Position numbers and translations under genes: made by a program. 64,000 nucleotides of DNA from Frigidibacter albus. GTDB lineage: Bacteria; Pseudomonadota; Alphaproteobacteria; Rhodobacterales; Rhodobacteraceae. The notes under the pieces are model-generated. The model did not search any database. It was given only the letters and a program-made list of their open reading frames with translations, and was not told the DNA's origin. Shown here in pieces: positions 1-8,759 of this stretch. Each line of letters opens with the position of its first letter. The first letter of the stretch is position 1. Location of the stretch: contig NZ_JAAAUC010000012.1 of NCBI RefSeq assembly GCF_009908165.1, positions 62,001 to 126,000 on the forward strand. Direction: 5' to 3'.

Positions 1-1202
<1,202 letters not shown>

Positions 1203-1326
1203 TCAGCTTTCAGGTAAGGTCGGGAACAGGCGATAGACCCGTTGCGCGCAGGGATCAAGCGTTGCGGGGGATGAGAGGGGGAAAGGGGGGCCGTCTGCCC
1301 CCCTCTTGGCCGTGCGGGCCAATTCA

Positions 1327-1404
1327 CCCCCCGAGGATATTTGGAAAAGGCAAAGCACAAGAGCCACCCTGCCCCTTTGCCTTTTCCAAATATCCTGCGG
1401 GGGG
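1327..1404. repeat. intergenic inverted-repeat element, copy 1 (terminator-like)
   Basis: A near-perfect inverted repeat fills much of the gap between the acetyltransferase gene and obgE. The arms are 1334-1355 (AGGATATTTGGAAAAGGCAA and two more bases) and 1375-1396, with a 19-nt loop containing CAAGAGC. A C-run and a G-run flank it. The segment just upstream (1281-1326) is also shared with copy 5 at 53.2 kb. A second short hairpin with GGGGGGC arms follows near 1413-1432. Related copies lie near 22.3, 41.9, 45.6, 53.3 and 57.3 kb, always between genes. A bidirectional terminator or REP-like role is inferred. Confidence 0.7.
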
Positions 1405-1444
1405 AGCCCGCAGGGCGTGGGGGGCGCAAAGCCCCCCTTCTTGG

Positions 1445-2038
1445 TCAGCCCATCTTGCGCAGGTAGGTCCAGGTCGGGACCCTTGCGCCGCGGGCGACGG
1501 ACCAGCTTTCGGCATCCCCAAGATAGGCGAAGCCGCAATTGGACAGGACGCGGGCCGAGACCGGGGCATCCTGGAACACCTCGGCGAAGAGGGTGCGCGA
1601 GCGGTGCGGATTGGCGGCGACCAGGGCCGCGACAGCCTCGGAGGCGAAGCCGGTGTTCCAGAAGGCAGGCGCCACCCAGAAGCCGACTTCGGACTGGTCG
1701 CGCTCCATATGCGTCAGCGAGACCAGACCCAGCACTTCGGCCAGACCATGGGCCGAGCCGTCCAGCGCCCAGACATCCTCATGCGCGGCGCCCGCCGCCG
1801 GAGTGCCAGCCGCCGGGGTGCCGGTGACGCGGGCGATGAACGCCTCGGTCGCGCCGGGGGGCAGCGGATGCGGGATCGCGCGGGTGCCCTCGGCGACGCG
1901 GCGGTCGGCGGTGTACATCGAGATCAGCCCGGCATCGGAGCGGCGCAGCGGGCGCAGCACGAAACGCTCCGCCGGGATCACCTGCGGGGCGGCCGTCGCG
2001 GCGGACTGAAGGCGGGTGTCCAGCGGCGCGGCGGTCAT
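1445..2038 (-). CDS. GNAT family N-acetyltransferase (RimJ/RimL type)
   Basis: 197 residues from ATG at 2038. Acetyl-CoA binding motif A is visible as VGFWVAPAFWNTGFASEAVAA, preceded by the family's typical opening (RFVLRPLRRSDAGLISMY). Proteins of this type transfer acetyl from acetyl-CoA to an amine, often an N-terminus or a small molecule; the substrate cannot be read from the sequence. A TTG at 2062 could give a longer form, but the ATG at 2038 overlaps the stop of a small upstream ORF (ATGA), which supports it. It lies between rpmA and obgE in the same direction. An alanine/glycine/proline repeat (TPAAGTPAAGAA) in the middle looks like a flexible insertion. Confidence 0.85.
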   Translation of the reverse strand: MTAAPLDTRLQSAATAAPQVIPAERFVLRPLRRSDAGLISMYTADRRVAEGTRAIPHPLPPGATEAFIARVTGTPAAGTPAAGAAHEDVWALDGSAHGLAEVLGLVSLTHMERDQSEVGFWVAPAFWNTGFASEAVAALVAANPHRSRTLFAEVFQDAPVSARVLSNCGFAYLGDAESWSVARGARVPTWTYLRKMG

Positions 2039-2226
2039 GGCCGGGGTCCGCGCAACAAGCAAACGAGGCCCTGCACGGCGCCAAGCGCGAAAGGGCCGCC
2101 CTGCATCGGGGCGGCGAGGCGCAGTTGCGGGCGCGGCGCGCGGCGGACCGGACGGTCCTGCACCGGAACCTGCGCGAGGGTCTGGCCAAGCGCGACGCGG
2201 GTAAAAGTCTCTGCAATCATGCCCAT
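2035..2226 (-). CDS. small ORF translationally coupled to the acetyltransferase
   Basis: 63 residues beginning MGMIAETFTRVALGQ and rich in Arg and Pro. The start is preceded by AGGAAAGG about 9 nt upstream, and the stop overlaps the acetyltransferase start in an ATGA arrangement. I recognise no domain. Two readings are open: a genuine small protein, or a leader ORF that delivers ribosomes to the downstream gene. The ribosome-binding site and the 4-bp overlap are direct evidence. Amino acid composition typical of GC-rich random ORFs keeps confidence modest. Confidence 0.4.
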   Translation of the reverse strand: MGMIAETFTRVALGQTLAQVPVQDRPVRRAPRPQLRLAAPMQGGPFALGAVQGLVCLLRGPRP

Positions 2227-2254
2227 GACAACGGGCCTTTCCTGAAACGAAGTA

Positions 2255-2283
2255 GGGGGACCGGCCCTGCCGGCCGATCCCCC
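2255..2283 (-). terminator. hairpin downstream of rpmA
   Basis: Inverted repeat with arms 2255-2266 (GGGGGACCGGCC) and 2272-2283, one mismatch, and a 5-nt loop. It lies just beyond the rpmA stop. On the - strand it is followed by TACTTCG, so there is no real U-run and efficiency is uncertain. Confidence 0.55.
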
Positions 2284-2311
2284 TTTACACCCGAGATTGT
2301 AAAGGTTCGGC

Positions 2312-2581
2312 TTACTCGGCCGCCTTGGCCGCCGGAAGGACCGAGATGAAGGTGCGCCCCTTGAGGCCCTTCTTGAACGTCACATGACCCTCGACCACGG
2401 CAAACAGCGTGTGATCGCGGCCCATGCCCACGCCCTCGCCCGGCCACCAGGTGGTGCCGCGCTGGCGAGCGATGATCATGCCGGGGATCGCAGCCTGACC
2501 GCCGAAGAGTTTCACGCCGAGGCGACGCCCTGCGGAATCGCGACCGTTGCGCGATGAGCCGCCTGCTTTCTTGTGTGCCAT
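2312..2581 (-). CDS. rpmA: 50S ribosomal protein L27
   Basis: 89 residues starting [20 protein letters not shown], the diagnostic L27 N-terminus, followed by [24 protein letters not shown]27 sits near the peptidyl-transferase centre of the large subunit, and its flexible N-terminus reaches toward the tRNA ends. It begins without the N-terminal extension that is proteolytically removed in Firmicutes. It lies 6 bp after rplU in the same direction, a standard two-gene ribosomal operon. Confidence 0.98.
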   Translation of the reverse strand: MAHKKAGGSSRNGRDSAGRRLGVKLFGGQAAIPGMIIARQRGTTWWPGEGVGMGRDHTLFAVVEGHVTFKKGLKGRTFISVLPAAKAAE

Positions 2582-2587
2582 GGGGGA

Positions 2588-3043
2588 TTACTCCTGAGCT
2601 TCAGCGGCTTTTTTGGCGCGCTTCGGTTTGGCGGGGGCGGCTTCGGCCGCGGCGGGAGCTTCGGCGACATCGGCGGCCGGCACCTTGGTGCGCGCACCGA
2701 CGGCAGCCATCACGCCCGACGCATCGGCGCCATCGGCGAGGATGTTCGTCACGCGCAGCAGCGTCAGCTTCTGGCGGTGGCCACGGGTCCGCTGCGAGGA
2801 GTGCTTGCGGCGGCGCTTGTGGAAGGTGATGACCTTGTCGGCCTTGATCTCGTCGATCACGTCGGCCTGCACGGCGGCGCCGGCCACGAAGGGCAGGCCC
2901 AGGGTCAGCGTCTCGCCGCCCAGCATCAGGATGTCGTTGAACTGAACTTTATCGCCAGCATTGGCCGCAAGCCGTTCCACGCGGAGCACATCGCCCGCCT
3001 GAACCTTGTACTGCTTGCCGCCGGTCTTGAGGACCGCGAACAT
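2588..3043 (-). CDS. rplU: 50S ribosomal protein L21
   Basis: 151 residues. The first ~103 match the normal L21 core (MFAVLKTGGKQYKVQAGD at the start; KRRRKHSSQRTRGHRQ RNA-binding basic stretch around 76-91). The last ~45 are an Ala/Lys/Pro-rich tail (APAAAEAAPAKPKRAKKAAE), a low-complexity extension common in alphaproteobacteria. It is the first gene of the rplU-rpmA pair. The 232 bases upstream hold a GC hairpin near 3096-3113 (GGCGGGG/CCCCCGCC) but no promoter I can assign with confidence. Confidence 0.97.
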   Translation of the reverse strand: MFAVLKTGGKQYKVQAGDVLRVERLAANAGDKVQFNDILMLGGETLTLGLPFVAGAAVQADVIDEIKADKVITFHKRRRKHSSQRTRGHRQKLTLLRVTNILADGADASGVMAAVGARTKVPAADVAEAPAAAEAAPAKPKRAKKAAEAQE

Positions 3044-3275
3044 GGGTATTCCTTCATGTCATCCGCGTCCTGCGGCCCCCTTGGCGGGAGTTCATGGCGG
3101 GGATGCCCCCGCCGCCTTCGGACAGCGCGCCCCCTTGCGGGGCGTCATTTCGTAAGGTGGTATCGTCAATTGGCGCCCGGGCCGGTCCATGGGGACCTGC
3201 CGGGATGCGGGCTTATCCATGATCGGCCCTGCAAAGTCAAGCGCGGGTGGGGGCTCTTCGCGCGGGATTTATGGC

Positions 3276-4172
3276 TCAGATATCCTGCCCTGCAAGGTAG
3301 CGCGCGGCGCCGAGGCCAAGCTCGTAGGACACTTGCGCAAAGACCGCATCAAACCCCGCGAACAGCGCCCGGTTCAGCGCCTTGCCCGCCGCGCCTTCCG
3401 AAAATTCGGTATACGCCTGCAGCTCGGCATCGCTCATCGGGTCATAGGCCAGCGCCAGGTAGGCGTAGAGCCAGTCGCGGGTCTCGGTCCGGATCGCGTC
3501 TTCCTGCGACCAGACATCGGCGAGCAGCTGGCCCTCGCCCATCTCACCCGGCAGGCCGCCACCGTCGATCATGCCGCGATAGAAGGCAAGGTTGGCGTTC
3601 AGCCCGCCAAGCACGTTCGCCTCGATCAGGTCGCCCGCCTCGGCGAACTCCTCGATCGCCAGCAGGCGGGGCGCCTCTGTGGCCAGCATCTCCTCGAGCT
3701 GCTGGTCGGCCGCCTCCTCGACACCGGGATCAAGGAGGGCGCGGCGGGCGGCGATTTCCAGCTCGACCGCGCGGGCGCCGGTGCCCTCCTCGAAGAAGGC
3801 GCGCATCGCCTCGGTGTCGGCGCCGTCCAGCTCGGCGGCGAAGACCTCGGTGAAGACCGGCATCAGACGGTCCGGCGCATAGATCTGCTCGACCGTGCGC
3901 GTCCATTCCGCCCCGCCCTGCCCCGGAAAGAGGTCGGCCTGAAGGTCTTCGCCGTAAGCCACGCCCTCGCCCTGCATGATCTCCAGCAATGCCGGCAGCT
4001 GCAGGATTTCGGTCAGTTGCGTGGCCTCGGCGGTGCTTGTCGCGGGGGCGTCGCTTGTCGCAGGTGCCTGCGGCTCTTGCGCCAGGGCCGGCGTGAGCCC
4101 GGCCAGCGCGAGGCTGGCCGCCAGCAGTACAGGCATCGCTGCGCGGCGCAGGGGATGGAGGGCATGGTGCAT
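3276..4172 (-). CDS. exported DUF2059 domain protein
   Basis: 298 residues with a clear signal peptide (HHALHPLRRAAMPVLLAASL... cleaved near ALA-QE). A helical acidic domain of the DUF2059 type follows. Conserved-looking segments include LMPVFTEVFAAELDGADTEA and a C-terminal repeat of the same helical pattern (LALAYDPMSDAELQAYTEF). The function of the family is unknown; it is predicted to be periplasmic. The ATG at 4172 is chosen because GGAAGGA sits about 9 nt upstream; the ATG at 4178 would have only 3 nt of spacing. The gene stands alone, with 232 bp to rplU and over 300 bp to the tRNA gene upstream. Confidence 0.85.
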   Translation of the reverse strand: MHHALHPLRRAAMPVLLAASLALAGLTPALAQEPQAPATSDAPATSTAEATQLTEILQLPALLEIMQGEGVAYGEDLQADLFPGQGGAEWTRTVEQIYAPDRLMPVFTEVFAAELDGADTEAMRAFFEEGTGARAVELEIAARRALLDPGVEEAADQQLEEMLATEAPRLLAIEEFAEAGDLIEANVLGGLNANLAFYRGMIDGGGLPGEMGEGQLLADVWSQEDAIRTETRDWLYAYLALAYDPMSDAELQAYTEFSEGAAGKALNRALFAGFDAVFAQVSYELGLGAARYLAGQDI

Positions 4173-4433
4173 CGGCATGGGTCCTTCCGGGGCGGATCCG
4201 GGGGTTATGCTGCCAGTGGTATCCGCCGCAGCCCGGAATGCAAGCCGCCCTGCCCCACGCGCCGCGCACGCCGGGGAACAGTGTCGTGAGCAGCGGGTGA
4301 GGAGGCGCGGGCCGTGGCCCGCCCTTCCATCCGCAGGCCCTGGCCCCCGCACCCCGTGCCGCCGCCCCGCGCCGCGGCCAGGGTCCCTCCCCGGACCCCG
4401 CCACGAAATTCGGCGGCGATCCGCAAAATCCGG

Positions 4434-4462
4434 TTGCGGACGGCGCCCGAGACCGCTAGATC
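4434..4462 (+). promoter_or_regulatory. candidate sigma70 promoter of tRNA-Ser
   Basis: TTGCGG (4434-4439), 17-nt spacer, TAGATC (4457-4462). This places a start site about 20 nt before the tRNA. The rest of the 315-base gap 4173-4487 is GC-rich and shows no gene or clear signal. Confidence 0.5.
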
Positions 4463-4487
4463 CCCGCTCCACGAAGACCCCTGACGC

Positions 4488-4577
4488 GGAGAGGTGGCAG
4501 AGTGGTCGAATGCGGCGGTCTCGAAAACCGTTGTGGGTGAGAGCCCACCCAGGGTTCGAATCCCTGTCTCTCCGCCA
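4488..4577 (+). tRNA. tRNA-Ser (anticodon CGA)
   Basis: 90 nt including an encoded CCA. Acceptor arm GGAGAGG pairs with TCTCTCC. The anticodon loop is CTCGAAA (anticodon CGA, reading UCG) on a CGGT/ACCG stem. A long variable arm (TTGTGGGTGAGAGCCCACCC) is typical of serine tRNAs, and the T arm contains GGTTCGAATCC. All elements of a class II tRNA are visible directly. Confidence 0.98.
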
Positions 4578-4601
4578 TTTCCCCCTTCCCAACCCCCGAG
4601 G

Positions 4602-4622
4602 CCCCTTGCAAAGGGGATTGTT
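4602..4622 (+). terminator. short hairpin after tRNA-Ser
   Basis: CCCCTT (4602-4607), loop GCA, AAGGGG (4611-4616), then ATTGTT. A short terminator-like structure 25 nt after the tRNA. Confidence 0.45.
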
Positions 4623-4769
4623 GCGCAGCGATGCAAGGGACGGCGGGACGGTGCTCGGCAACAAGGTCCCCCGGGGCGGCATGGGTATCTGATGCAACGG
4701 GCTGAGATCGGGATTGCTTCTGCGCCGGCGAACGCGCAACTTCAGCCAGATCCTGGAGTGCGCAGCGCA

Positions 4770-5144
4770 ATGTGGAGAGTCATCCTTCCTGATCGGACGC
4801 AGGCGCTGTTCTGGCCTCTTCGGGTGCTCGCCCTGGTCGCGCTTCTGGTCGGCGCGATGTCCACGCATGCCAACGCCCCGGTGCAGGCCTACGCGCTGGC
4901 CGAGGTGACGCAGGCGGCGGGCCAGTCCCTCGCTGTCCTCGGCGATCGGCAGATGCTTCGCACCAGCCACGACGGCGACCGACAGAAATCTGCCGGCAGC
5001 GACATCGGCGCTCTGCCGCGCCCGGCCCTGTTGCCACCGAATGCCTCGAGGCAGGGCCTCTCGGCCGTCTCGATGCGGCGTCCCCTACGGGTCACCTTGC
5101 ATCCCGCCCGGCCCTTCTCGCAGGCACCCCCGCATTTGATCTGA
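4770..5144 (+). CDS. small predicted exported or membrane-anchored protein
   Basis: 124 residues. A hydrophobic segment (ALFWPLRVLALVALLVGAM) at about 12-30 is followed by a possible cleavage region STHANA, then a polar, Arg- and Pro-rich tail without recognisable domain. GGAG lies 12 nt before the ATG. Its stop is 59 bp before a TatA-like gene on the same strand, so the two may be cotranscribed. I do not recognise the family. The signal-peptide-like start and the context suggest a periplasmic or inner-membrane location; function unknown. Confidence 0.5.
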   Translation: MWRVILPDRTQALFWPLRVLALVALLVGAMSTHANAPVQAYALAEVTQAAGQSLAVLGDRQMLRTSHDGDRQKSAGSDIGALPRPALLPPNASRQGLSAVSMRRPLRVTLHPARPFSQAPPHLI

Positions 5145-5203
5145 CCGGCCGGCCGGCCGCGTGAGTGGCGGCCATGAGAAATCAGATCAAACCGAGGATT
5201 ATC

Positions 5204-5398
5204 ATGCTGAACAATATCGGGCTTCCGGGCCTGTTGCTGATCGTTGCCGTCACCGTCCTCCTGTTCGGGCGCGGCAAGGTCAGCGCGATCATGGGCGAGA
5301 TGGGCAGCGGCATCACCGCGTTCAAAAGAGGCATTCGCGACGGGGAAACCCTCGATGCGCCGACCTCTTCCGAAAAAACCGCGGAGGATGGCAAATGA
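5204..5398 (+). CDS. TatA/TatE-like twin-arginine translocase subunit (orphan)
   Basis: 64 residues: one N-terminal membrane helix (LPGLLLIVAVTVLLF), then the TatA amphipathic-helix signature FGRGKVSAIMGEMGSGITAF with FKRG, then a short acidic tail. TatA oligomers form the protein-conducting element of the Tat pathway for folded proteins. The start at 5204 has GAGG 6 nt upstream; upstream in-frame ATGs have no such site. No tatB or tatC is nearby, so this is a stand-alone paralogue. The next gene overlaps its stop (ATGA). Confidence 0.8.
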   Translation: MLNNIGLPGLLLIVAVTVLLFGRGKVSAIMGEMGSGITAFKRGIRDGETLDAPTSSEKTAEDGK

Positions 5399-5556
5399 GC
5401 CCGCTTCCCGAGGCAAACGGCCAGCCACCAGAAAAAACCCCGCCCATCGGGCAGCCGCTCTCGAGGGCAGAAAAACGACGGACGCTTCTTCACTGGCTGC
5501 TTACAACGGCGGTGATGAGCGGCCTGATCCTGGTGGGCACCCTCCTGTCCAGCTGA
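5395..5556 (+). CDS. 53-residue single-pass membrane protein coupled to tatA-like gene
   Basis: Starts MSPLPEANGQPPEKTPPIGQ: a proline-rich cytoplasmic-looking N-terminus, then RAEKRR and one membrane helix (LLTTAVMSGLILVGTLL) reaching the C-terminus. GGAGG sits 7 nt before the ATG, and the start overlaps the TatA-like stop by 4 bp. These two signals make it likely to be real despite its size. No family is recognised. Its coupling to a TatA-like gene suggests a small accessory membrane protein. Confidence 0.6.
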   Translation: MSPLPEANGQPPEKTPPIGQPLSRAEKRRTLLHWLLTTAVMSGLILVGTLLSS

Positions 5557-5641
5557 CAGGCCGGCCGGCGGCGTCTTCGGCAGCCGGTCGAGGCGGCCGC
5601 GGCACGGACGGCGTCGTCCGAGCCAAGGTCCCTGCAAACAA

Positions 5642-5677
5642 GACCACCCCGGCGCGGGACGCGGCGCCGGGATGGTC
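5642..5677. terminator. bidirectional terminator hairpin between tatA-like operon and cyd operon
   Basis: Arms 5642-5655 (GACCACCCCGGCGC) and 5664-5677, 14 bp with one mismatch that can pair as G-U in one direction. Read on the - strand, it is followed by TTGTTTG. It lies between two convergent operons. Confidence 0.7.
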
Positions 5678-5721
5678 TCTGACCCGCGCCTGCTGGGGCG
5701 CGGGATGGGGGCGCGCGGGGG

Positions 5722-5832
5722 TTACTCCCCGGCGATGATGTCTTGATCTTCCTTCATCTCCAGCCACATCGCGTTGAGCACGGCAAAGCCGGCGGCGAGG
5801 GGCAGGCCGAGGAGCCAGGCGAGATACCACAT
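5722..5832 (-). CDS. cydX: cytochrome bd-type oxidase subunit CydX
   Basis: A 36-residue protein starting MWYLAWLLGLPLAAGFAVLN and ending with the acidic tail MKEDQDIIAGE. It has a single membrane helix with the CydX signature (MWYxxWxLG...A...NAMWxE). CydX stabilises the haem groups of cytochrome bd oxidase. It is the last gene of cydABX, 25 bp after cydB, with AGGA 8 nt upstream of the ATG. It is too short for most ORF filters and easily missed. Confidence 0.93.
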   Translation of the reverse strand: MWYLAWLLGLPLAAGFAVLNAMWLEMKEDQDIIAGE

Positions 5833-5857
5833 GAGTTCAGTCCTTTCAGGAAAACGG

Positions 5858-7021
5858 TCAGTAGACGGAATGCGAATTGCCGGTGACGTCGGCCTCGGTG
5901 ACCTTGCCCCACAGCACCTTGTAGACCCAGGCGGTGTAGATCAGGATCAGCGGCATGAAGATCGCCGTGCAGATCAGCATCACGAACAGCGTCAGGTGCG
6001 AGGACGAGCTGTTCCAGACCGTCAGCGAGGATTGCGGGTCTGACGAGGAGGGCATGATGAACGGGAACATCGTCAGCCCGACCGAGGAGATCACGCCGAG
6101 GATCGCCATCTTCGAGACCAGCAGCGTGGAGACTTCACGCCCCGCCCGCAGGCCAAGGAAGGTCAGCAGCCCGCCGAGGATGCCCATGACCGGAGCCACC
6201 ATGATCCACGGCCGGTCCGAGTAGGCGGTCAGCCAGCTGGCCGTGCGCTCCACCTCGAAATGCAGCGGGTTGGAGGGGCCGCCGGTGGCATAGTCGCCCA
6301 TGATGCGGAAGCCCTCGATCCCGAAGGCCAGCCAGACCCCGGCCAGGGCGTAGCCCGCCACCGCCACCAGGGCGGCGACAGAGCCGATGGCACGGGCGCG
6401 GATCTGCACCGGGCCTTCCGCTTTCAGCGTCAGCCAGGCGGCGCCATGCATCACCAGCATCGCCAGCGACACGAGCCCCGCCAGCAGCGAGAACGGGTCC
6501 AAGAGGCCGATGAACTTCATGTACCACGCACCCTCATAGATCGTGTGCAGGTCATCGGTGAAGTGGAAGGGCACGCCTTGGATCACATTGCCGACCGCGA
6601 CGCCGAACAGCAGCGCCGGGACCGCCCCGCTGGCGAAGAGCGCCCAGTCCCAGGACGACCGCCAGCGCGGATCGTCGCGCTTGGAGCGGTACTTGAACGC
6701 CACGGGCCGCACGATGAAAGCCGCAAGGATCACGAACATCGCCAGGTAGAAGCCCGAGAAGCTGACGGCATAGAGCGGCGGCCAGGCGGCGAAGATCGCG
6801 CCGCCGCCGAGGATGAACCACACCTGGTTGCCCTCCCAGACCGGGCCGACGGTGTTGATGGCAATGCGGCGTTCGACATCGGTGCGCGCGACGAAGGGCA
6901 ACAGCGCGCCGACCCCCATGTCGAAACCGTCGGTCAGCGCAAAGCCGATCAGCAGCACCCCCAGGAGGCCCCACCAGATCACGCGCAGCAGCTCATAGCT
7001 CATCAATTCATGCAAGATCAT
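5858..7021 (-). CDS. cydB: cytochrome bd ubiquinol oxidase subunit II
   Basis: 387 residues, a multi-pass membrane protein with the CydB opening (LRVIWWGLLGVLLIGFALTDGFDMG) and segments such as GPVWEGNQVWFILGGGAIFAAWP. With CydA and CydX it forms the quinol-oxidising, oxygen-reducing bd oxidase of the inner membrane, used mainly at low oxygen or under nitrosative or sulfide stress. It starts 5 bp after the cydA stop. Length and spacing are normal. Confidence 0.98.
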   Translation of the reverse strand: MILHELMSYELLRVIWWGLLGVLLIGFALTDGFDMGVGALLPFVARTDVERRIAINTVGPVWEGNQVWFILGGGAIFAAWPPLYAVSFSGFYLAMFVILAAFIVRPVAFKYRSKRDDPRWRSSWDWALFASGAVPALLFGVAVGNVIQGVPFHFTDDLHTIYEGAWYMKFIGLLDPFSLLAGLVSLAMLVMHGAAWLTLKAEGPVQIRARAIGSVAALVAVAGYALAGVWLAFGIEGFRIMGDYATGGPSNPLHFEVERTASWLTAYSDRPWIMVAPVMGILGGLLTFLGLRAGREVSTLLVSKMAILGVISSVGLTMFPFIMPSSSDPQSSLTVWNSSSSHLTLFVMLICTAIFMPLILIYTAWVYKVLWGKVTEADVTGNSHSVY

Positions 7022-7026
7022 GGCGA

Positions 7027-8637
7027 TTACTCCGCGGCCACGGCGATGGCGTCGGCATCTTGCCGACCGGCCAGCCGGTTCTGGTGACGTTTGACCCAGG
7101 CTTCGGTTTCCTCGACGTCCTGGAACGGGCCCTTGCGGATGTATTTCAGCATCAGGCCCATCTCGATGACGAACAGCACGGTGTAGAACAGCACGAACCC
7201 GGCCAGCGTGATCGCCACCTCTGTCATCGACAGCGCGGAGACCGACATGGCGGTAGGCAGGATGCCGTCCACCGTCCAGGGCTGGCGGCCGAATTCGGCC
7301 ACGAACCAGCCCATCTCGGCGGCGATCCAGGGTGCGGGGATCATCACCACGGCCAGCCGCAGCGACCAGCGCGGGAAATGCATCTGCCGGAACGAGGCGC
7401 GCCAGAAGAAATAGGCCATCGTACCGATGAAGCCGAAGCCGAGCGCCACCATGATGCGGAAGGCCCAGAACAGCGGCCAGACCGTCGGCACCGTGTCATT
7501 CGAGGCGGCGACGATCTGTTCCTCGGTCGCCAGGCGCGGATCATCGATGTATTTGCGCAAGAGGAAGGCAAAGCCCAGATCGGCGGAATGCTCTTCAAAG
7601 GTCGCCATCACCGCCGGGTCGGCAGCGTCGCGCGCCTCGCGGATATGCATGAGCGCGTCATAGGCGATGATGCCCGAGCGGATGCGGTCCTCGGCGCTGG
7701 CGACAAGCTCGGTGATGCCGGGGATGTCGGTGGTCAGCGACCGCGTGCCGATCAGCCCCATCACGACGGGGATGTGCAGCGCATATTTCGTCTCGCGCGC
7801 CTCCTGGTCCGGCAGGCCGATCAGGGTGAACGAGGCCGGCGCGGTCTCGGTGTGCCACATGCCCTCCATCGCGGCGAGCTTCATCTTCTGGCTGTGGGTC
7901 GCCGAATAGCCAGACTCGTCCCCCAGCAGCACCACCGAGAAGGCCGAAGCGAGCCCGAAGGCCGCCGCCACGGTGATCGACCGGCGCGACAGCTCGATAT
8001 GGCGACCCTTCAGCAGATACCAGGCCGACACGCCGATCACGAAGACCGAGGCGGTGACATAGCCGGCGGACACGGTGTGCACGAACTTCGCCTGCGCCAC
8101 CTCGTTGAACAGCACCTCGAAGAAGTTGGTCATCTCCATCCGCATGGTCTGCGGGTTGAACTCGGCCCCGACCGGGTTCTGCATCCAGCCATTGGCGATC
8201 AGGATCCACAGCGCCGAGAAGTTGGAGCCGATGGCGACCAGCCAGGTCACGGCCAGGTGCGCCTGCTTGCTCAGCTTGTCCCAGCCGAAGAAGAACAGGC
8301 CGACGAAGGTGGCCTCGAGGAAGAAGGCCATCAGCCCCTCGATCGCCAGCGGCGCGCCGAAGATGTCGCCGACATAGTGGCTGTAATAGCTCCAGTTCAT
8401 GCCGAACTGGAACTCCATGGTGATGCCGGTGGCGACCCCCAGCACGAAGTTGATCCCGAACAGCGTGCCCCAGAACTTGACCATCTGCCGCCAGATCGGG
8501 CGGTTGGTCATGACATAGACGGTTTCCATGATCGCAAGGATGATCGACAGACCCAGCGTCAGCGGCACGAAGAGGAAGTGATACATGGCGGTCATGGCAA
8601 ATTGCAGCCGTGACAGCTCGACGATCCCGAATTCCAT
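7027..8637 (-). CDS. cydA: cytochrome bd ubiquinol oxidase subunit I
   Basis: 536 residues. Visible family features are the N-terminal haem-ligand region (SRLQFAMTAMYHFLFVPLTL), the quinol-loop region with EGMWHTETAPASFTLIGLPD and the GRQPW motif (GWFVAEFGRQPW). The Q-loop is of the long, E. coli-like type, so this is a classical cyd oxidase rather than the cyanide-insensitive CIO branch. It contains haems b558, b595 and d. It is preceded by an FNR box 87 bp upstream and follows cydC with a 122-bp gap, so it probably has its own oxygen-controlled promoter. Confidence 0.98.
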   Translation of the reverse strand: MEFGIVELSRLQFAMTAMYHFLFVPLTLGLSIILAIMETVYVMTNRPIWRQMVKFWGTLFGINFVLGVATGITMEFQFGMNWSYYSHYVGDIFGAPLAIEGLMAFFLEATFVGLFFFGWDKLSKQAHLAVTWLVAIGSNFSALWILIANGWMQNPVGAEFNPQTMRMEMTNFFEVLFNEVAQAKFVHTVSAGYVTASVFVIGVSAWYLLKGRHIELSRRSITVAAAFGLASAFSVVLLGDESGYSATHSQKMKLAAMEGMWHTETAPASFTLIGLPDQEARETKYALHIPVVMGLIGTRSLTTDIPGITELVASAEDRIRSGIIAYDALMHIREARDAADPAVMATFEEHSADLGFAFLLRKYIDDPRLATEEQIVAASNDTVPTVWPLFWAFRIMVALGFGFIGTMAYFFWRASFRQMHFPRWSLRLAVVMIPAPWIAAEMGWFVAEFGRQPWTVDGILPTAMSVSALSMTEVAITLAGFVLFYTVLFVIEMGLMLKYIRKGPFQDVEETEAWVKRHQNRLAGRQDADAIAVAAE

Positions 8638-8723
8638 ATGTGTGGCTCCAGTTATCGGGAGTTAGCCGCCCCCGAAATATATTCCAACACCGGCATATGT
8701 GGGCCGGTAGGGCGGCGGTGGCT

Positions 8724-8737
8724 TTGATCCAGATCAA
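8724..8737. promoter_or_regulatory. FNR/FnrL box upstream of cydA
   Basis: A perfect match to TTGAT-N4-ATCAA (TTGATCCAGATCAA). Its centre is about 93 bp upstream of the cydA start, which would fit a class II position near -41.5 with a transcript leader of about 50 nt. FnrL is the anaerobic activator in Rhodobacter. Confidence 0.85.
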
Positions 8738-8759
8738 TAACTGGTATCCGCGATGACAG

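Noticed and set aside
3276-4970. 564-residue extension of the DUF2059 ORF
   Set aside because: The upstream 264 codons run antisense through tRNA-Ser and lack protein-like sequence. The signal peptide begins at the chosen start.
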